Assembly: GCF_030697375.1 (NCBI RefSeq)
Contig: NZ_JAUYQD010000026.1
Span: forward strand, 1 to 64,000
Length of the DNA stretch: 64,000 nt
Direction: 5' to 3'
From: Rhodoferax sp.
Lineage (GTDB): Bacteria > Pseudomonadota > Gammaproteobacteria > Burkholderiales > Burkholderiaceae_C
This document shows positions 45,704 to 54,708 of this stretch, in pieces. The notes beneath the pieces are model-generated. The model was not told the DNA's origin and made no database searches. It worked only from the letters and a program-made list of their open reading frames with translations. Made by a program: the position numbers and the translations under genes. The number at the start of each line of letters is the position of its first letter. Within the stretch, counting starts at the first letter, position 1.

Positions 45704-45804
45704 CACCGCCGGTCCATACACCATTGCATTCGTCAAAATACTGTTACCCTTGAATTACTCAGCGGAAAACCCACCTGCGCTGCATACTTTGATTCTTGAC
45801 TGCC

Positions 45805-46146
45805 ATGCACACGCTCTACGATTCGGAAACCTATTCTGTGACCCATATGTTGGCCAATGCGGAGGTCGATGGCTTGAGTCCGTCGGGCAACGCATCCCAC
45901 GGTGCGGCGGCCTTTGGGCCGGAAAAAACAGCGCAGTATCCGCGTGGGGTGCCGATACTGGCACGCCACGGCTTTGAGATTGTGGACAAACGCTCCGGCA
46001 AAGAGGTGTACCTGGACGGCTCCTGGGCCGAACTTTTCCAGCAACGCATCATGGCCTGGCAGGCGAACACCCCGACCCAGGAAGAAGTAGAAGACACGCT
46101 GGAGCAATACGCCGAGCTGGCGCAAAACCCGGTGGTGGTGCACTGA
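45805..46146 (+). CDS. DUF3567 family protein
   Basis: A 113-residue small cytosolic protein (MHTLYDSETYSVTHMLANAE) with the DUF3567 features GFEIVDKRSGKEVYLDGSWAELFQQRI and a helical acidic C-terminus. The family is largely confined to betaproteobacteria and has no known function. It lies between the DUF3108 gene and purU, all on the plus strand. Confidence 0.85.
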   Translation: MHTLYDSETYSVTHMLANAEVDGLSPSGNASHGAAAFGPEKTAQYPRGVPILARHGFEIVDKRSGKEVYLDGSWAELFQQRIMAWQANTPTQEEVEDTLEQYAELAQNPVVVH

Positions 46147-46194
46147 GGGCTCGCTACCCAAGCAGCGCACAAGTGCTGCGACAATCTTGTTCCT

Positions 46195-47043
46195 ATGAAC
46201 AAGACCTATATTCTTACCCTCTCCTGCCCCGACCGGCTGGGTCTGGTCCACGCGGTGTCCGGCTTCCTGATGGAGCGCAACGGCAATATTGAAGAGGCCG
46301 CCCAGTACAACGACCCCGACACCGGGCTGTTCTTCATGCGGGTGCAATTCAGCTGTACCCAACTCAGCCCCCAGGACTTGCGCACCCAGCTGGAATTTTT
46401 CGCCGCCCCCTTCAGCATGCAATGGAGCTTGCACGCCACGGCGCAGCCCATGCGCACGGTGCTGCTGGTCAGCAAAGAGGGGCACTGCCTGAACGACCTG
46501 CTGTTCCGCTGGAAAAGCGGCCTGCTGCCGCTGGACATCCGGGCCATCATCTCCAACCACCGCGAGTTCTACCAGCTGGCGGCCAGCTACAACGTGCCGT
46601 TTCACCACCTGCCGGTGACAGCGGCCAACAAGGCGCAGGTGGAGTCCCGGCAACTCGAAATCATTGAGGCCGAGGGCGCGGAACTGGTGGTGCTGGCGCG
46701 TTACATGCAAATCTTGAGCGACGAGTTGTGCCGCAAGCTCTCGGGCCGGGCCATCAACATCCACCACTCATTTTTGCCCAGTTTCAAGGGCGCCAAGCCC
46801 TACTACCAGGCGCACGACCGGGGTGTCAAACTGATTGGCGCCACGGCCCACTATGTGACTGCCGACCTGGACGAGGGCCCCATCATCGAGCAAGACGTGG
46901 CCCGCGTGGACCACAGCAAAACAGTGGAAGACCTGACGACCCAGGGCCGTGACACCGAAAGCCAGGTGCTGGCCCGTGCCGTCAAGTGGCACAGTGAGCA
47001 CCGGGTGCTCATCAACGGCCACAAGACCGTGATCTTCAAATAG
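46195..47043 (+). CDS. purU: Formyltetrahydrofolate deformylase
   Basis: Hydrolyses 10-formyltetrahydrofolate to formate and THF, balancing one-carbon pools. It has 282 residues. An N-terminal ACT-type regulatory domain (YILTLSCPDRLGLVHAVSGFLMERNGNIEEAAQYND) is followed by the formyltransferase-fold hydrolase with catalytic Asn/His/Asp in INIHHSFLPSFKGAKPYYQAH and ATAHYVTADLDEGPIIEQD. It converges on the chemoreceptor gene, with a 12-bp palindrome GGCTTATAAGCC (47043-47054) between them. Confidence 0.96.
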   Translation: MNKTYILTLSCPDRLGLVHAVSGFLMERNGNIEEAAQYNDPDTGLFFMRVQFSCTQLSPQDLRTQLEFFAAPFSMQWSLHATAQPMRTVLLVSKEGHCLNDLLFRWKSGLLPLDIRAIISNHREFYQLAASYNVPFHHLPVTAANKAQVESRQLEIIEAEGAELVVLARYMQILSDELCRKLSGRAINIHHSFLPSFKGAKPYYQAHDRGVKLIGATAHYVTADLDEGPIIEQDVARVDHSKTVEDLTTQGRDTESQVLARAVKWHSEHRVLINGHKTVIFK

Positions 47044-47056
47044 GCTTATAAGCCCC

Positions 47057-48769
47057 TTACGCTGCGGCCTTCAGGTCGAAGCGGCCGACCAACTGGTCCA
47101 GCGCCTGGGCCTGTTCGTCCAGGGACTGGGCGGCAGCGGCGGCCTCTTCCACCAGGGCCGCATTTTGCTGGGTGCTTTGGTCCAACTCGGAAATGGCGCG
47201 GTTGATCTCCCCGATACCAGAGCTTTGCTCGACCGACGCGCCGGACAGCTCTTCCATCACCGTGCTGACCTGCTGCACCGTTTGCGCCAGATCGGCAATG
47301 GCCTGACCGGCCTTGTGGGCCAGTTGGGATCCGTCTTTCACCTGGCTGGTGGAGCTTTCAATCAGGGTGCTGATTTCTTTCGCGGCCTTGGCACTGCGTT
47401 GTGCCAGATCGCGCACCTCGGCCGCCACCACCGCAAAACCACGGCCTTGCTCACCGGCATGGGCCGCCTCCACCGCCGCATTCAAGGCCAGAATGTTGGT
47501 CTGGAACGCAATGCTCTGGATCACGCTGATGTTGGAGTGGATCGCCTGTGTGCTCTTGCTGATTTTGTCCATGGTGGACACCACGCTGGCCACCACCTCC
47601 CCCCCTTGCTGGGCGGCATGGTTGGCGGAATTGGAGAGTTGCGCGGCGTGCGCGGCGTTGTCGGCGTACCGTTTGGCAATAGCCGTCATCTGCAGCACGT
47701 TGGCGTTGGTTTTCTCCAGCGACGCCGCTTGCAGCTCGGTGCGCTGCGACAAGTCCAGATTGCCCATGGAAATTTCGCGTGACGCATTGGCCACCATTTT
47801 GGAGCTTTCGGCAATTTCACCCATGGTATCGGCCAACTGGCGCTGCATTTCACGCAGGGAATACAGCAGGCTCTCGGTGTCGTTGGCTTCCAGCCGGATG
47901 TTCATGCTCAGGTCCCCATGGGCAATGCGGCTGGCAATCGACTTGGCAAAGGCAGGCTCGCCGCCCAGCTGGCGCGTCAGGCGGCGCATGACCCAGGCAC
48001 TGATGCCCAGGGACAAAACAATCAGCGCCAGCGTGATACCCAAGACCCACACGACCGAGGTTTTGTAAATACTCGCAGCGTGCGAAATCGTGGCTTCGGC
48101 CGACTGGCTGCGTTGCAACACCAAGGCATCCACAATTTTCTCCAGCTTGCGGGTGTCGTTGAGCAGTCCGGCGTCTTCCAAGGGCACCTCCCAGCTCATC
48201 TCCAGCAACTCCAGCGGCTGGGCTTTGACCATGGTGACAAAACCCCGCACCCGCTTGGTCCAGCCTGCCATGGCGTCCACCAGCTGTTTGGCCACCGTGG
48301 TCGCCTCGGTGCTGTTGGAGAGGGCCTGGATGGTGGCCAGTTGTTTGTCAATATTGCCCAATCCGGTTTCCACATCGTTGCCCAACGCGGTGCGCTCGGC
48401 AGCGGTGGAGGCGGTCAGCAGCTGCTTTTGCGCGCGGCTGACGCGCAGCACAAAGCCGCGCACCCGCTCCGCCGCCTGGCCCGCCGCGTACTCCTGCGCG
48501 TAAATGGTTTGGGTGGATGCGTTCAGACGCCCCATCTGAAACAGGGAGAAAACGCCAATGACGAGCGCGCCGATCAGGATGCTGGCAAAGGCCATGCGCA
48601 AGCTCGCTTTGACCGACAGGCCTTCCAAAACGCGAACCCGTGGCAAACGGATGCCATTTTTGAGTTTGGGCAAAACGCCCGCCAAGCCTTTGTAAGGCTC
48701 AGTCGATTGAAACGCCATGGTCGCATCGGATATCGATGGCGACGCGGTTCCAGGCTGGGCAAGTTCCAT
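47057..48769 (-). CDS. Methyl-accepting chemotaxis protein, third receptor
   Basis: A 570-residue chemoreceptor starting at ATG 48769 ([20 protein letters not shown]) after GGAG; a TTG seven codons earlier is less likely. An unusually long cytosolic N-terminus of about 55 residues precedes the first membrane segment ([19 protein letters not shown]). A helical periplasmic sensor (about 80-235) leads to the second membrane segment ([22 protein letters not shown]), HAMP and the signalling hairpin ([24 protein letters not shown]). It ends [14 protein letters not shown] and lacks the C-terminal WETF pentapeptide found in the other two receptors, so adaptation may depend on assistance by them. Confidence 0.94.
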   Translation of the reverse strand: MELAQPGTASPSISDATMAFQSTEPYKGLAGVLPKLKNGIRLPRVRVLEGLSVKASLRMAFASILIGALVIGVFSLFQMGRLNASTQTIYAQEYAAGQAAERVRGFVLRVSRAQKQLLTASTAAERTALGNDVETGLGNIDKQLATIQALSNSTEATTVAKQLVDAMAGWTKRVRGFVTMVKAQPLELLEMSWEVPLEDAGLLNDTRKLEKIVDALVLQRSQSAEATISHAASIYKTSVVWVLGITLALIVLSLGISAWVMRRLTRQLGGEPAFAKSIASRIAHGDLSMNIRLEANDTESLLYSLREMQRQLADTMGEIAESSKMVANASREISMGNLDLSQRTELQAASLEKTNANVLQMTAIAKRYADNAAHAAQLSNSANHAAQQGGEVVASVVSTMDKISKSTQAIHSNISVIQSIAFQTNILALNAAVEAAHAGEQGRGFAVVAAEVRDLAQRSAKAAKEISTLIESSTSQVKDGSQLAHKAGQAIADLAQTVQQVSTVMEELSGASVEQSSGIGEINRAISELDQSTQQNAALVEEAAAAAQSLDEQAQALDQLVGRFDLKAAA

Positions 48770-48818
48770 AGTTGTGCTCCGACATGCCAATTGCAGAAAC
48801 CTGCAGGATAGCCCTATT

Positions 48819-49664
48819 TTAGAGGGCCACCCCCATCTTTTCGCCTAGGCGTATACCCTTTGCAGCAGCCCACTGTGGGTTGAATTGCATCGTCGTATTC
48901 GGAAAAAGCATAACCACCGTGGACCCGAGCAGGAACCGCCCCATTTCTTCGCCTTGGCGCAAAGTCACGGCGCCCTCGGCATACTGCCACTCACAGATGT
49001 GCGGTCTGCGCGGCGGGTTGACCTGCCCGTGCCAGACCGTGGCCATGCTGCCCACGATGGTGGCGCCCACCAGGGTCAGCACAAAAGGCCCCCGGTCGGA
49101 ATCGAAGACACAGACCACCCGCTCGTTGCGCGCAAACAGGCCTTGCACACCGCGCGCCGTGGTCGGGTTCACCGAAAACAGATCGCCGGGCACGTAAATC
49201 ATGCGCCGCAGGCGGCCGTCACAGGGCATGTGGATGCGGTGGTAATCGCGGGGGCTTAAGTACAGCGTGGCGAAGCTGCCGTTCTCAAACTCGGCCGCCA
49301 GCGCAGCATCGCCCCCGACCAATGCGGTGGTGCTGTAGTGGTGGCCCTTGGCCTGGAAAATCTGGTCTTTCTCGATGGGTCCGAACTGGCTGATGGCGCC
49401 GTCCACCGGGCAAATAAAGGCGGCCTGGGCCAAGGGCCGTGCGCCGTCTTTCAGCGGACGGGTGAAAAACTCGTTGAAGGTGGCGTAGCTGCCGATGTCC
49501 GGGTTGTGCGCCTCGGCCATGTTGACCTGGTAACGCTGGACAAACCAGCGGATCAGCGCCGTGGTCCAGCGCCCGCCACGGGCGCCTGCGACCTTGCCTG
49601 CAAAAATGGTCAGGGCTTTTTTGGGGAGAAGGTACTGCGGCAATACCGCGAGGGTGTCGGACAA
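48819..49664 (-). CDS. psd: Phosphatidylserine decarboxylase proenzyme
   Basis: Forms phosphatidylethanolamine. The chosen start is TTG 49664 (read as [21 protein letters not shown]) after GGGAG; the open frame extends into the LysR gene on the other strand and has no ATG in a plausible place. It has 281 residues. The self-cleavage and pyruvoyl-forming motif is LGST (Ser248) in [13 protein letters not shown]; other conserved parts are [42 protein letters not shown] and [16 protein letters not shown]. Divergent from the LysR gene, 76 bp apart. Confidence 0.94.
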   Translation of the reverse strand: MSDTLAVLPQYLLPKKALTIFAGKVAGARGGRWTTALIRWFVQRYQVNMAEAHNPDIGSYATFNEFFTRPLKDGARPLAQAAFICPVDGAISQFGPIEKDQIFQAKGHHYSTTALVGGDAALAAEFENGSFATLYLSPRDYHRIHMPCDGRLRRMIYVPGDLFSVNPTTARGVQGLFARNERVVCVFDSDRGPFVLTLVGATIVGSMATVWHGQVNPPRRPHICEWQYAEGAVTLRQGEEMGRFLLGSTVVMLFPNTTMQFNPQWAAAKGIRLGEKMGVAL

Positions 49665-49740
49665 AAGCGGCTCCCGATGGTGAAAGAGGTAGGGCAAACA
49701 GGGGGACTGCACCCAAAGGCCGCGAATTATAGTGGGGGGT

Positions 49741-50712
49741 ATGAACGTCGCCCCCACCCTTCTCGCTTCGCGTAGCACGCTGCCCCCCGAGGGGGCGCCC
49801 CTTGCCTCGGGGCGGCCCAGCGGCAATGGCAGCGCCCGCATCCCCCCCATCCAGTGCCTGCTGACCTTCGAGGCCCTGGCCCGCCTGCGCAGTGTCACCC
49901 AGGCCTCCGAAGAACTGTGCGTGACCCCCAGCGCCGTGAGCCACCGGGTGCGCCAGCTGGAGCAGATCATCGGCACCAAGCTGTTTGGGCGGGCCGACTT
50001 TTCCCTCACCACCGAGGGCAGTGAATACCTGGCCCATGTGCGCGAAGGCCTGGCGTCACTGCAAAAGTTCCCCTCGTCGGCCGCCGCACCCGGCAAACGC
50101 AAGCTGCGCCTGGCGGTGACCCCCACCTTTGCCCGCTCCATCCTGATCCCGCGCCTGCGCCAGTTCACCGAGGCCTATCCAGAGATTGACCTCACGCTGC
50201 AGGTGTCCATCCCGCTGCTGGATGTGGTGGCCGAAGACGCCGACCTGATGGTGCGTTTTGGCCCGGGCCGTTATGCCGACATGGAGCATGTCTGCCTGAT
50301 GAAGGACGAGGTCACACCCCTGGCCTCGCCCGCCTTCGTGCGCGAGCACGGGCCGTTCGAGTCGGCGCAGGACCTGGACAACCTGCCCCTGCTGCGCAGC
50401 CCGCTGGAGCCCTGGCGCACCTGGTTTGCCGCGCGGGGCTTGGACTGGCCGGAGCCCATCGACGGTTCGCAGTTCAATGACATCGGCCTGATGTGCGACT
50501 GCGCCGCCGCCGGCATGGGCATCGGCCTGGTGCGCCTCAAGCTGGGCGCGCCCTGGCTGGACAACGGCTCCCTGGTGCGACTGGGCAGCAACGACGTTTT
50601 CGGCAAAGACGTGCCCAGCCCCCACGCCCACTACCTGTGCTGGCGCACCGGCATGATGGACCGCTGGGAGTGTGCGGCGTTTGCGGAGTGGTTGAAGAAG
50701 GTGGTGGTGTAA
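49741..50712 (+). CDS. LysR-family transcriptional regulator
   Basis: Starts at ATG 49741 and has 323 residues. The helix-turn-helix is IPPIQCLLTFEALARLRSVTQASEELCVTPSAVSHRVRQLEQIIG, followed by the periplasmic-binding-like effector domain (LRLAVTPTFARSILIPRLRQF onward). It is GcvA/TrpI-like. The first 35 residues (LASRSTLPPEGAPLASGRPSG) precede the helix-turn-helix and are encoded by a GC-rich repeat (49752-49826); a start nearer IPPIQ is not available as ATG. The target is unknown; the divergent psd or the downstream glcD gene are candidates. Confidence 0.9.
   Translation: MNVAPTLLASRSTLPPEGAPLASGRPSGNGSARIPPIQCLLTFEALARLRSVTQASEELCVTPSAVSHRVRQLEQIIGTKLFGRADFSLTTEGSEYLAHVREGLASLQKFPSSAAAPGKRKLRLAVTPTFARSILIPRLRQFTEAYPEIDLTLQVSIPLLDVVAEDADLMVRFGPGRYADMEHVCLMKDEVTPLASPAFVREHGPFESAQDLDNLPLLRSPLEPWRTWFAARGLDWPEPIDGSQFNDIGLMCDCAAAGMGIGLVRLKLGAPWLDNGSLVRLGSNDVFGKDVPSPHAHYLCWRTGMMDRWECAAFAEWLKKVVV
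49752..49826 (+). repeat. GC-rich intergenic-type repeat within LysR N-terminus
   Basis: Contains CTTCGCGTAGC, GCTGCCCCCCGAGGGGGC and CCTCGGGGCGGCCCAGCGGC, a hairpin-forming sequence that I recall as common between genes in Comamonadaceae. Here it lies in the psd-lysR divergent region and is read as the first 30 residues of the regulator. Only one copy is in this window. Confidence 0.5.
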
Positions 50713-50807
50713 GGCCGCGGGATTTCACACAGGCGTGCAAGTTTCTTCACACCACGGCCCTCCCATTTGCCTTAGAGTCCCCAGCAAAGACACAGGAGCC
50801 GCCCTTC

Positions 50808-52310
50808 ATGCACGCCACCCCGCCCGCATCCGCCACCGAATTGCTACAAAAAAAGGAGCTGCTTGCGCAGGTACTGCGCGGGCTGGAACCACATTTACCC
50901 CAACATTCCCTGCTCTACCACACGGAAGACACCACGCCCTATGAATGCGACGGCCTGACCGCTTACCGCGAGCGCCCGCTGCTGGTGGCGCTGCCCGAAA
51001 CCGAGGCCCAGGTGCAGGCGGTACTGAAGACCTGCCATGCCCTGAACGTGCCGGTGGTGGCGCGCGGCGCGGGCACCGGGCTGTCGGGCGGCGCCATGCC
51101 GCACAAGCTGGGGGTGACGCTGTCGCTGGCCAAGTTCAACAAAATCATCCAAGTGGACCCGCGCAGCCGCACGGCGGTGGTGCAGTGCGGCGTGCGCAAC
51201 CTGGCCATCAGCGAGGCGGCGGCGCCCCACGGCCTGTACTACGCGCCCGACCCCAGCAGCCAGATCGCCTGCACCATCGGCGGCAATGTGGCCGAAAACT
51301 CGGGCGGGGTGCACTGCCTCAAATACGGCCTGACCCTGCACAATGTGCGCAAGGTGCGCGGCTTCACCATGGAGGGCGAACCCATCACCTTTGGCTCGGA
51401 CGCACTGGACGCCTGCGGCTACGACCTCTTGAGTGTGGTGGTGGGCAGCGAAGGCATGCTGGCCATCATCCATGAAGTCACCGTGCAACTGATCCCCAAA
51501 CCGCTGCTGGCGCGCTGCATCATGGCCAGCTTTGACGACATCCGCAAAGCGGGCGATGCGGTGGCGGCGGTGATCGCAGCCGGCATCATCCCGGCCGGCC
51601 TGGAGATGATGGACAAACCCATGACGGCGGCGGTGGAGGACTTTGTGCACGCCGGCTACGACCTGACGGCCGAGGCCATTTTGCTGTGCGAGAGCGACGG
51701 CACGGTGGAGGAGGTGGAGGAAGAAATCGGCCGCATGAGCGCGGTGCTGCGCACACACGGCGCCACCGCCATTGCCGTGAGCCAGAACGAGGCCGAACGT
51801 TTGAAGTTCTGGAGCGGGCGCAAAAACGCCTTTCCGGCCAGCGGGCGCATCAGCCCGGACTACATGTGCATGGACTCCACCATTCCGCGCAAGCGCCTGG
51901 CCGATATCCTGCTGGCGATCCAGGAGATGGAGAAAAAGTACCAGTTGCGCTGTGCCAACGTGTTCCACGCGGGCGACGGCAACCTGCACCCCTTGATCCT
52001 GTTCGATGCGAATGACCCCGACCAACTGCGCCGCTGCGAGCTGTTTGGCGCCGAGATTCTGGAAACCAGCGTGGCCATGGGCGGCACCGTCACCGGCGAG
52101 CACGGCGTGGGCATCGAGAAGCTCAACAGCATGTGTGTGCAGTTCAGCCCGCAAGAAAACGCCCAGATGATGGGTGTGAAGCTGGCCTTCGACCCCCAGG
52201 GTTTGCTCAACCCCGGCAAGGTGATTCCCACCCTGCAGCGCTGTGCCGAGTACGGCAAGATGCTGGTGCGCGGGGGCAAAATTTCTCACCCGGACTTGCC
52301 CCGGTTTTAG
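50808..52310 (+). CDS. glcD: FAD-linked oxidase, glycolate/D-lactate dehydrogenase GlcD type
   Basis: Flavoprotein of 500 residues starting at ATG 50808 after AGGAG. The FAD-binding PCMH domain contains PVVARGAGTGLSGGAMPHKLGVTLSLAKFNKI and IACTIGGNVAENSGGVHCLKYG; the C-terminal FAD-oxidase domain has FHAGDGNLHPLILFDA and GTVTGEHGVGIEKL. This is the GlcD pattern; glcE and glcF are normally adjacent but are absent here, so partners must be elsewhere or it acts alone as a 2-hydroxyacid dehydrogenase. Residues LLQKKELLAQ near the N-terminus come from a dispersed-repeat core. Confidence 0.9.
   Translation: MHATPPASATELLQKKELLAQVLRGLEPHLPQHSLLYHTEDTTPYECDGLTAYRERPLLVALPETEAQVQAVLKTCHALNVPVVARGAGTGLSGGAMPHKLGVTLSLAKFNKIIQVDPRSRTAVVQCGVRNLAISEAAAPHGLYYAPDPSSQIACTIGGNVAENSGGVHCLKYGLTLHNVRKVRGFTMEGEPITFGSDALDACGYDLLSVVVGSEGMLAIIHEVTVQLIPKPLLARCIMASFDDIRKAGDAVAAVIAAGIIPAGLEMMDKPMTAAVEDFVHAGYDLTAEAILLCESDGTVEEVEEEIGRMSAVLRTHGATAIAVSQNEAERLKFWSGRKNAFPASGRISPDYMCMDSTIPRKRLADILLAIQEMEKKYQLRCANVFHAGDGNLHPLILFDANDPDQLRRCELFGAEILETSVAMGGTVTGEHGVGIEKLNSMCVQFSPQENAQMMGVKLAFDPQGLLNPGKVIPTLQRCAEYGKMLVRGGKISHPDLPRF
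50842..50870 (+). repeat. Dispersed palindromic repeat core, copy 9, inside glcD
   Basis: Contains TGCTACAAA, spacer, GGAGCTGCTTGCGCAGG. It is translated as LLQKKELLAQ, the same frame as copy 10 (LLSNLELLAH). Confidence 0.6.
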
Positions 52311-52391
52311 CCCAAGAGCTTTCTATAATGGGCCGGCCTCCAAGCCGGAGGCAGATTTCCATAATTCACAAAATCTCAGGAAGAATTCCCT

Positions 52392-52688
52392 ATGTTCAAG
52401 TCCCTTGTATCCACATTGCTCATCAGCGTCGCTTTGGTTGGCTGCGCAAACCAGCGTTTTAATGTGGCTGGTGAAGGCTCCAGCACCGCGCCCAAGCTGG
52501 AAGACCGCCAGTCCTTCTTCATCAGCGGACTGGGACAAAAGCAAACCATTGACGCGGCAAAAATCTGCGGCGGCGCGGGCAAGGTTGACACTGTCGACGT
52601 AGAGCACACCTTTGTGGATGGACTGCTGGGCTTCTTCTCGCTCGGTATTTACACCCCACGCACCGCACGGGTGTATTGCAAGGCCTAA
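52392..52688 (+). CDS. bor: Bor/Iss-family lipoprotein
   Basis: A 98-residue lipoprotein with lipobox LVGC (Cys18). The mature sequence closely follows phage lambda Bor and plasmid Iss: SFFISGLGQKQTIDAAKICGG and TFVDGLLGFFSLGIYTPRTARVYC. Bor/Iss are outer-membrane lipoproteins linked to serum resistance in E. coli. No phage genes are adjacent; the gene stands alone with its own terminator, so this is a chromosomal homologue. Role in this organism unknown. Confidence 0.88.
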   Translation: MFKSLVSTLLISVALVGCANQRFNVAGEGSSTAPKLEDRQSFFISGLGQKQTIDAAKICGGAGKVDTVDVEHTFVDGLLGFFSLGIYTPRTARVYCKA

Positions 52689-52706
52689 GCCACCTTCAGC
52701 GCAACA

Positions 52707-52735
52707 AAAGCCCTTCCTTCGAAGGGCTTTTTTTT
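52707..52735 (+). terminator. Rho-independent terminator after bor
   Basis: Stem AAAGCCCTTC paired with GAAGGGCTTT, a four-base loop and a T8 tract ending at 52735, 19 bp after the bor stop. The A-run on the other side may let it also serve the convergent carboxyltransferase gene. Confidence 0.9.
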
Positions 52736-52737
52736 GC

Positions 52738-54579
52738 CTACCAGGCATCCACACTCGGCCCCGTCCAAGGCCCCACCTTGGCCGATTGCAGGCCCGCCAC
52801 CAGCCACGGCCGGGTTTGCGCCGGGTCGATCACGGCGTCAATCTCCAAGGTGGTGGCCATGGGGATCGCGCCGCCGTTGTCATACTGGCGTGCCAGCAGA
52901 TTCTGAAACAAGGCCTCGCGCTCAGGGCCTGCGGGCACGGCTTCCAGCTCCTTTTTAAAGCCCAGGCGCACCGCGCCCTCCAGCCCCATGGCGCCAAACT
53001 CGCCGGTGGGCCAGGCCACGGTGAACAGGGGCGCATGGAAACTGCCCGCCGTCATGGCCATGGAGCCCAGGCCGTAGCCCTTGCGCAGCACCACACTGAA
53101 AAACGGCACGCGCAAATGGGCGGCGGCGATGAACAGGCGGCTCACATGGCGCACCTGGGCCTGCGCTTCGGTGTCCGGCCCCACCATGAAACCGGGCGTG
53201 TCCACCAGGCTCACGATCGGCAGGCCGTGGGCGTTGCACAGTTGCATAAAGCGCGCGGCCTTGTCGGCGGCATCGGCGTCGATGGCGCCGCCCAGGTGCA
53301 GCGGGTTGTTGGCCATGAGGCCCACTGGGCGCCCTTCGATGCGGGCCAGCGCGGTGTGGATGCCCACCCCAAAGCCGATGCGCAACTCCAGCAGGCTGCC
53401 CGCATCGGCCAGCCCCCGCAGCGCGGCACGGGTGTCGTAGACGCGCAGGCGGTTTTCGGGCACCACCTCGCGCAGGGCGTGCGCGGGCGGCGCGGTCCAG
53501 CTAGGCGCCGTGCCTTGGAAAAAGGACAGGTAGTGCTGGGCGGCGGCCACGGCCTGGGCCTCGTTCTCCACCAGAATGTCGATCACGCCATTGCCATGCT
53601 GCACGGCGCTGGGGCCGATTTGTTCGGGTTTGAACACGCCTAGGCCCCCGCCCTCCACCATGGCCGGGCCACCCATGCCGATGTTGCTGGCGCGGGTGGC
53701 GATGATCACGTCGCTGCAGCCCAAGAGTGCGGCGTTGCCGGCAAAACAGCGCCCGGCCACGATGCCCACCACGGGCACCTGGCCGTTGAGGCGGGCAAAA
53801 CTGGCAAAGGTGGCGACGTGCAGCCCGGCCACGATGGGCATGTCCACATCGCCGGGGCGCCCGCCGCCGCCTTCGGCGAACAGCACCACGGGCAATTGGT
53901 TTTGCAGGGCGATTCCCAGCATGCGGTCGGTCTTCTGGTGGTTGCGCAGGCCCTGGGTGCCGGCCAGCACGGTGGCGTCGTAGGCCATGACCACGGTGCG
54001 CTGGCCGTTCACACAGCCGATGCCAGTCACCATGCCGTCGGCCGGGGTGTTCTGGACCAGGTCGTCGGCGCTGCGCCGGCGGCTCTGGGCCGCCACCGCC
54101 AGCGCGCCGTACTCGACGAAGGAGTCCGCGTCGCACAGGTCGGCTACGTTCTCGCGGGCGCTGCGCAGGCCCTGCGCGTGGCGCTTGGCCATGGCTTCGG
54201 GGCGGCTGGCGTCCAGGGTGTGGGCATGGCGCTGCTGGACCTTGCGCAAATCGGCACGCGGCGCATCGGCGTGGTCGGGTAGCGCGGGTGGTGCAGGGCT
54301 GGCGCCGGGTTGGGAGGGGATTTTATTGGTCTTTTCTGCCTCTAGCCCTTGCGGAATATGCGCAAGCAGCTCTAAATTTGATAGCAAATCACCTTCTGCC
54401 ACCGCTTCTCCGGCGGCATAGAAATGGAACTGCACCCGCCCCGCCTGGGGTGCGTGCACTTCGTGTTCCATCTTCATGGCCTCCAGAACCAGCAGCACGT
54501 CGCCAGCGGCCACGGCCTCGCCGGGCTGAACCAGCCATTGCACCAATTGCGCCTGTAGGGGGGATCGAATTTCTAGCAT
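52738..54579 (-). CDS. Biotinyl-domain/carboxyltransferase fusion (acyl-CoA carboxylase type)
   Basis: Starts at ATG 54579 (MLEIRSPLQAQLVQWLVQPGE), 613 residues. Residues 1-75 are a biotinyl carrier domain with the biotin-accepting Lys36 in LEAMKMEHEV. After a linker of about 60 residues (part of it, LLSNLELLAHIPQGLEAE, from a dispersed repeat), residues about 135-610 form a carboxyltransferase of the acyl-CoA carboxylase beta type (GMVTGIGCVNGQRTVVMAYDATVLAGT, GGGGRPGD, GGPAMVEGGGLGVF, LVDTPGFMVGPDTEAQAQVRHVSRLF). No biotin carboxylase gene is near, so its partner must be elsewhere. The substrate acyl-CoA is unknown. Confidence 0.88.
   Translation of the reverse strand: MLEIRSPLQAQLVQWLVQPGEAVAAGDVLLVLEAMKMEHEVHAPQAGRVQFHFYAAGEAVAEGDLLSNLELLAHIPQGLEAEKTNKIPSQPGASPAPPALPDHADAPRADLRKVQQRHAHTLDASRPEAMAKRHAQGLRSARENVADLCDADSFVEYGALAVAAQSRRRSADDLVQNTPADGMVTGIGCVNGQRTVVMAYDATVLAGTQGLRNHQKTDRMLGIALQNQLPVVLFAEGGGGRPGDVDMPIVAGLHVATFASFARLNGQVPVVGIVAGRCFAGNAALLGCSDVIIATRASNIGMGGPAMVEGGGLGVFKPEQIGPSAVQHGNGVIDILVENEAQAVAAAQHYLSFFQGTAPSWTAPPAHALREVVPENRLRVYDTRAALRGLADAGSLLELRIGFGVGIHTALARIEGRPVGLMANNPLHLGGAIDADAADKAARFMQLCNAHGLPIVSLVDTPGFMVGPDTEAQAQVRHVSRLFIAAAHLRVPFFSVVLRKGYGLGSMAMTAGSFHAPLFTVAWPTGEFGAMGLEGAVRLGFKKELEAVPAGPEREALFQNLLARQYDNGGAIPMATTLEIDAVIDPAQTRPWLVAGLQSAKVGPWTGPSVDAW
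54337..54389 (-). repeat. Dispersed palindromic repeat, copy 10, in carrier/carboxyltransferase linker
   Basis: Near-complete: TGCCTCTAGCCCTTGCGG, ATATGCGCAAGCAGCTC, TTTGATAGC. Read by the gene as LLSNLELLAHIPQGLEA, at the end of the biotinyl domain and start of the linker. Confidence 0.85.
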
Positions 54580-54708
54580 GCTGGCATTGTGGGACAGCAC
54601 TGGGCTGCCAGCCACGGGTGATGGTCATCTGCGGGACAAGGGTGATGGCAGCGTGGTGAAATACCTTTCTTGAGAATTCCGACCACCCCCAGCTAAAGGC
54701 ATCCGGCT

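Noticed and set aside
49665-50168. In-frame upstream extension of psd
   Set aside because: It runs antisense through the LysR gene; the TTG at 49664 after GGGAG gives the normal family length.
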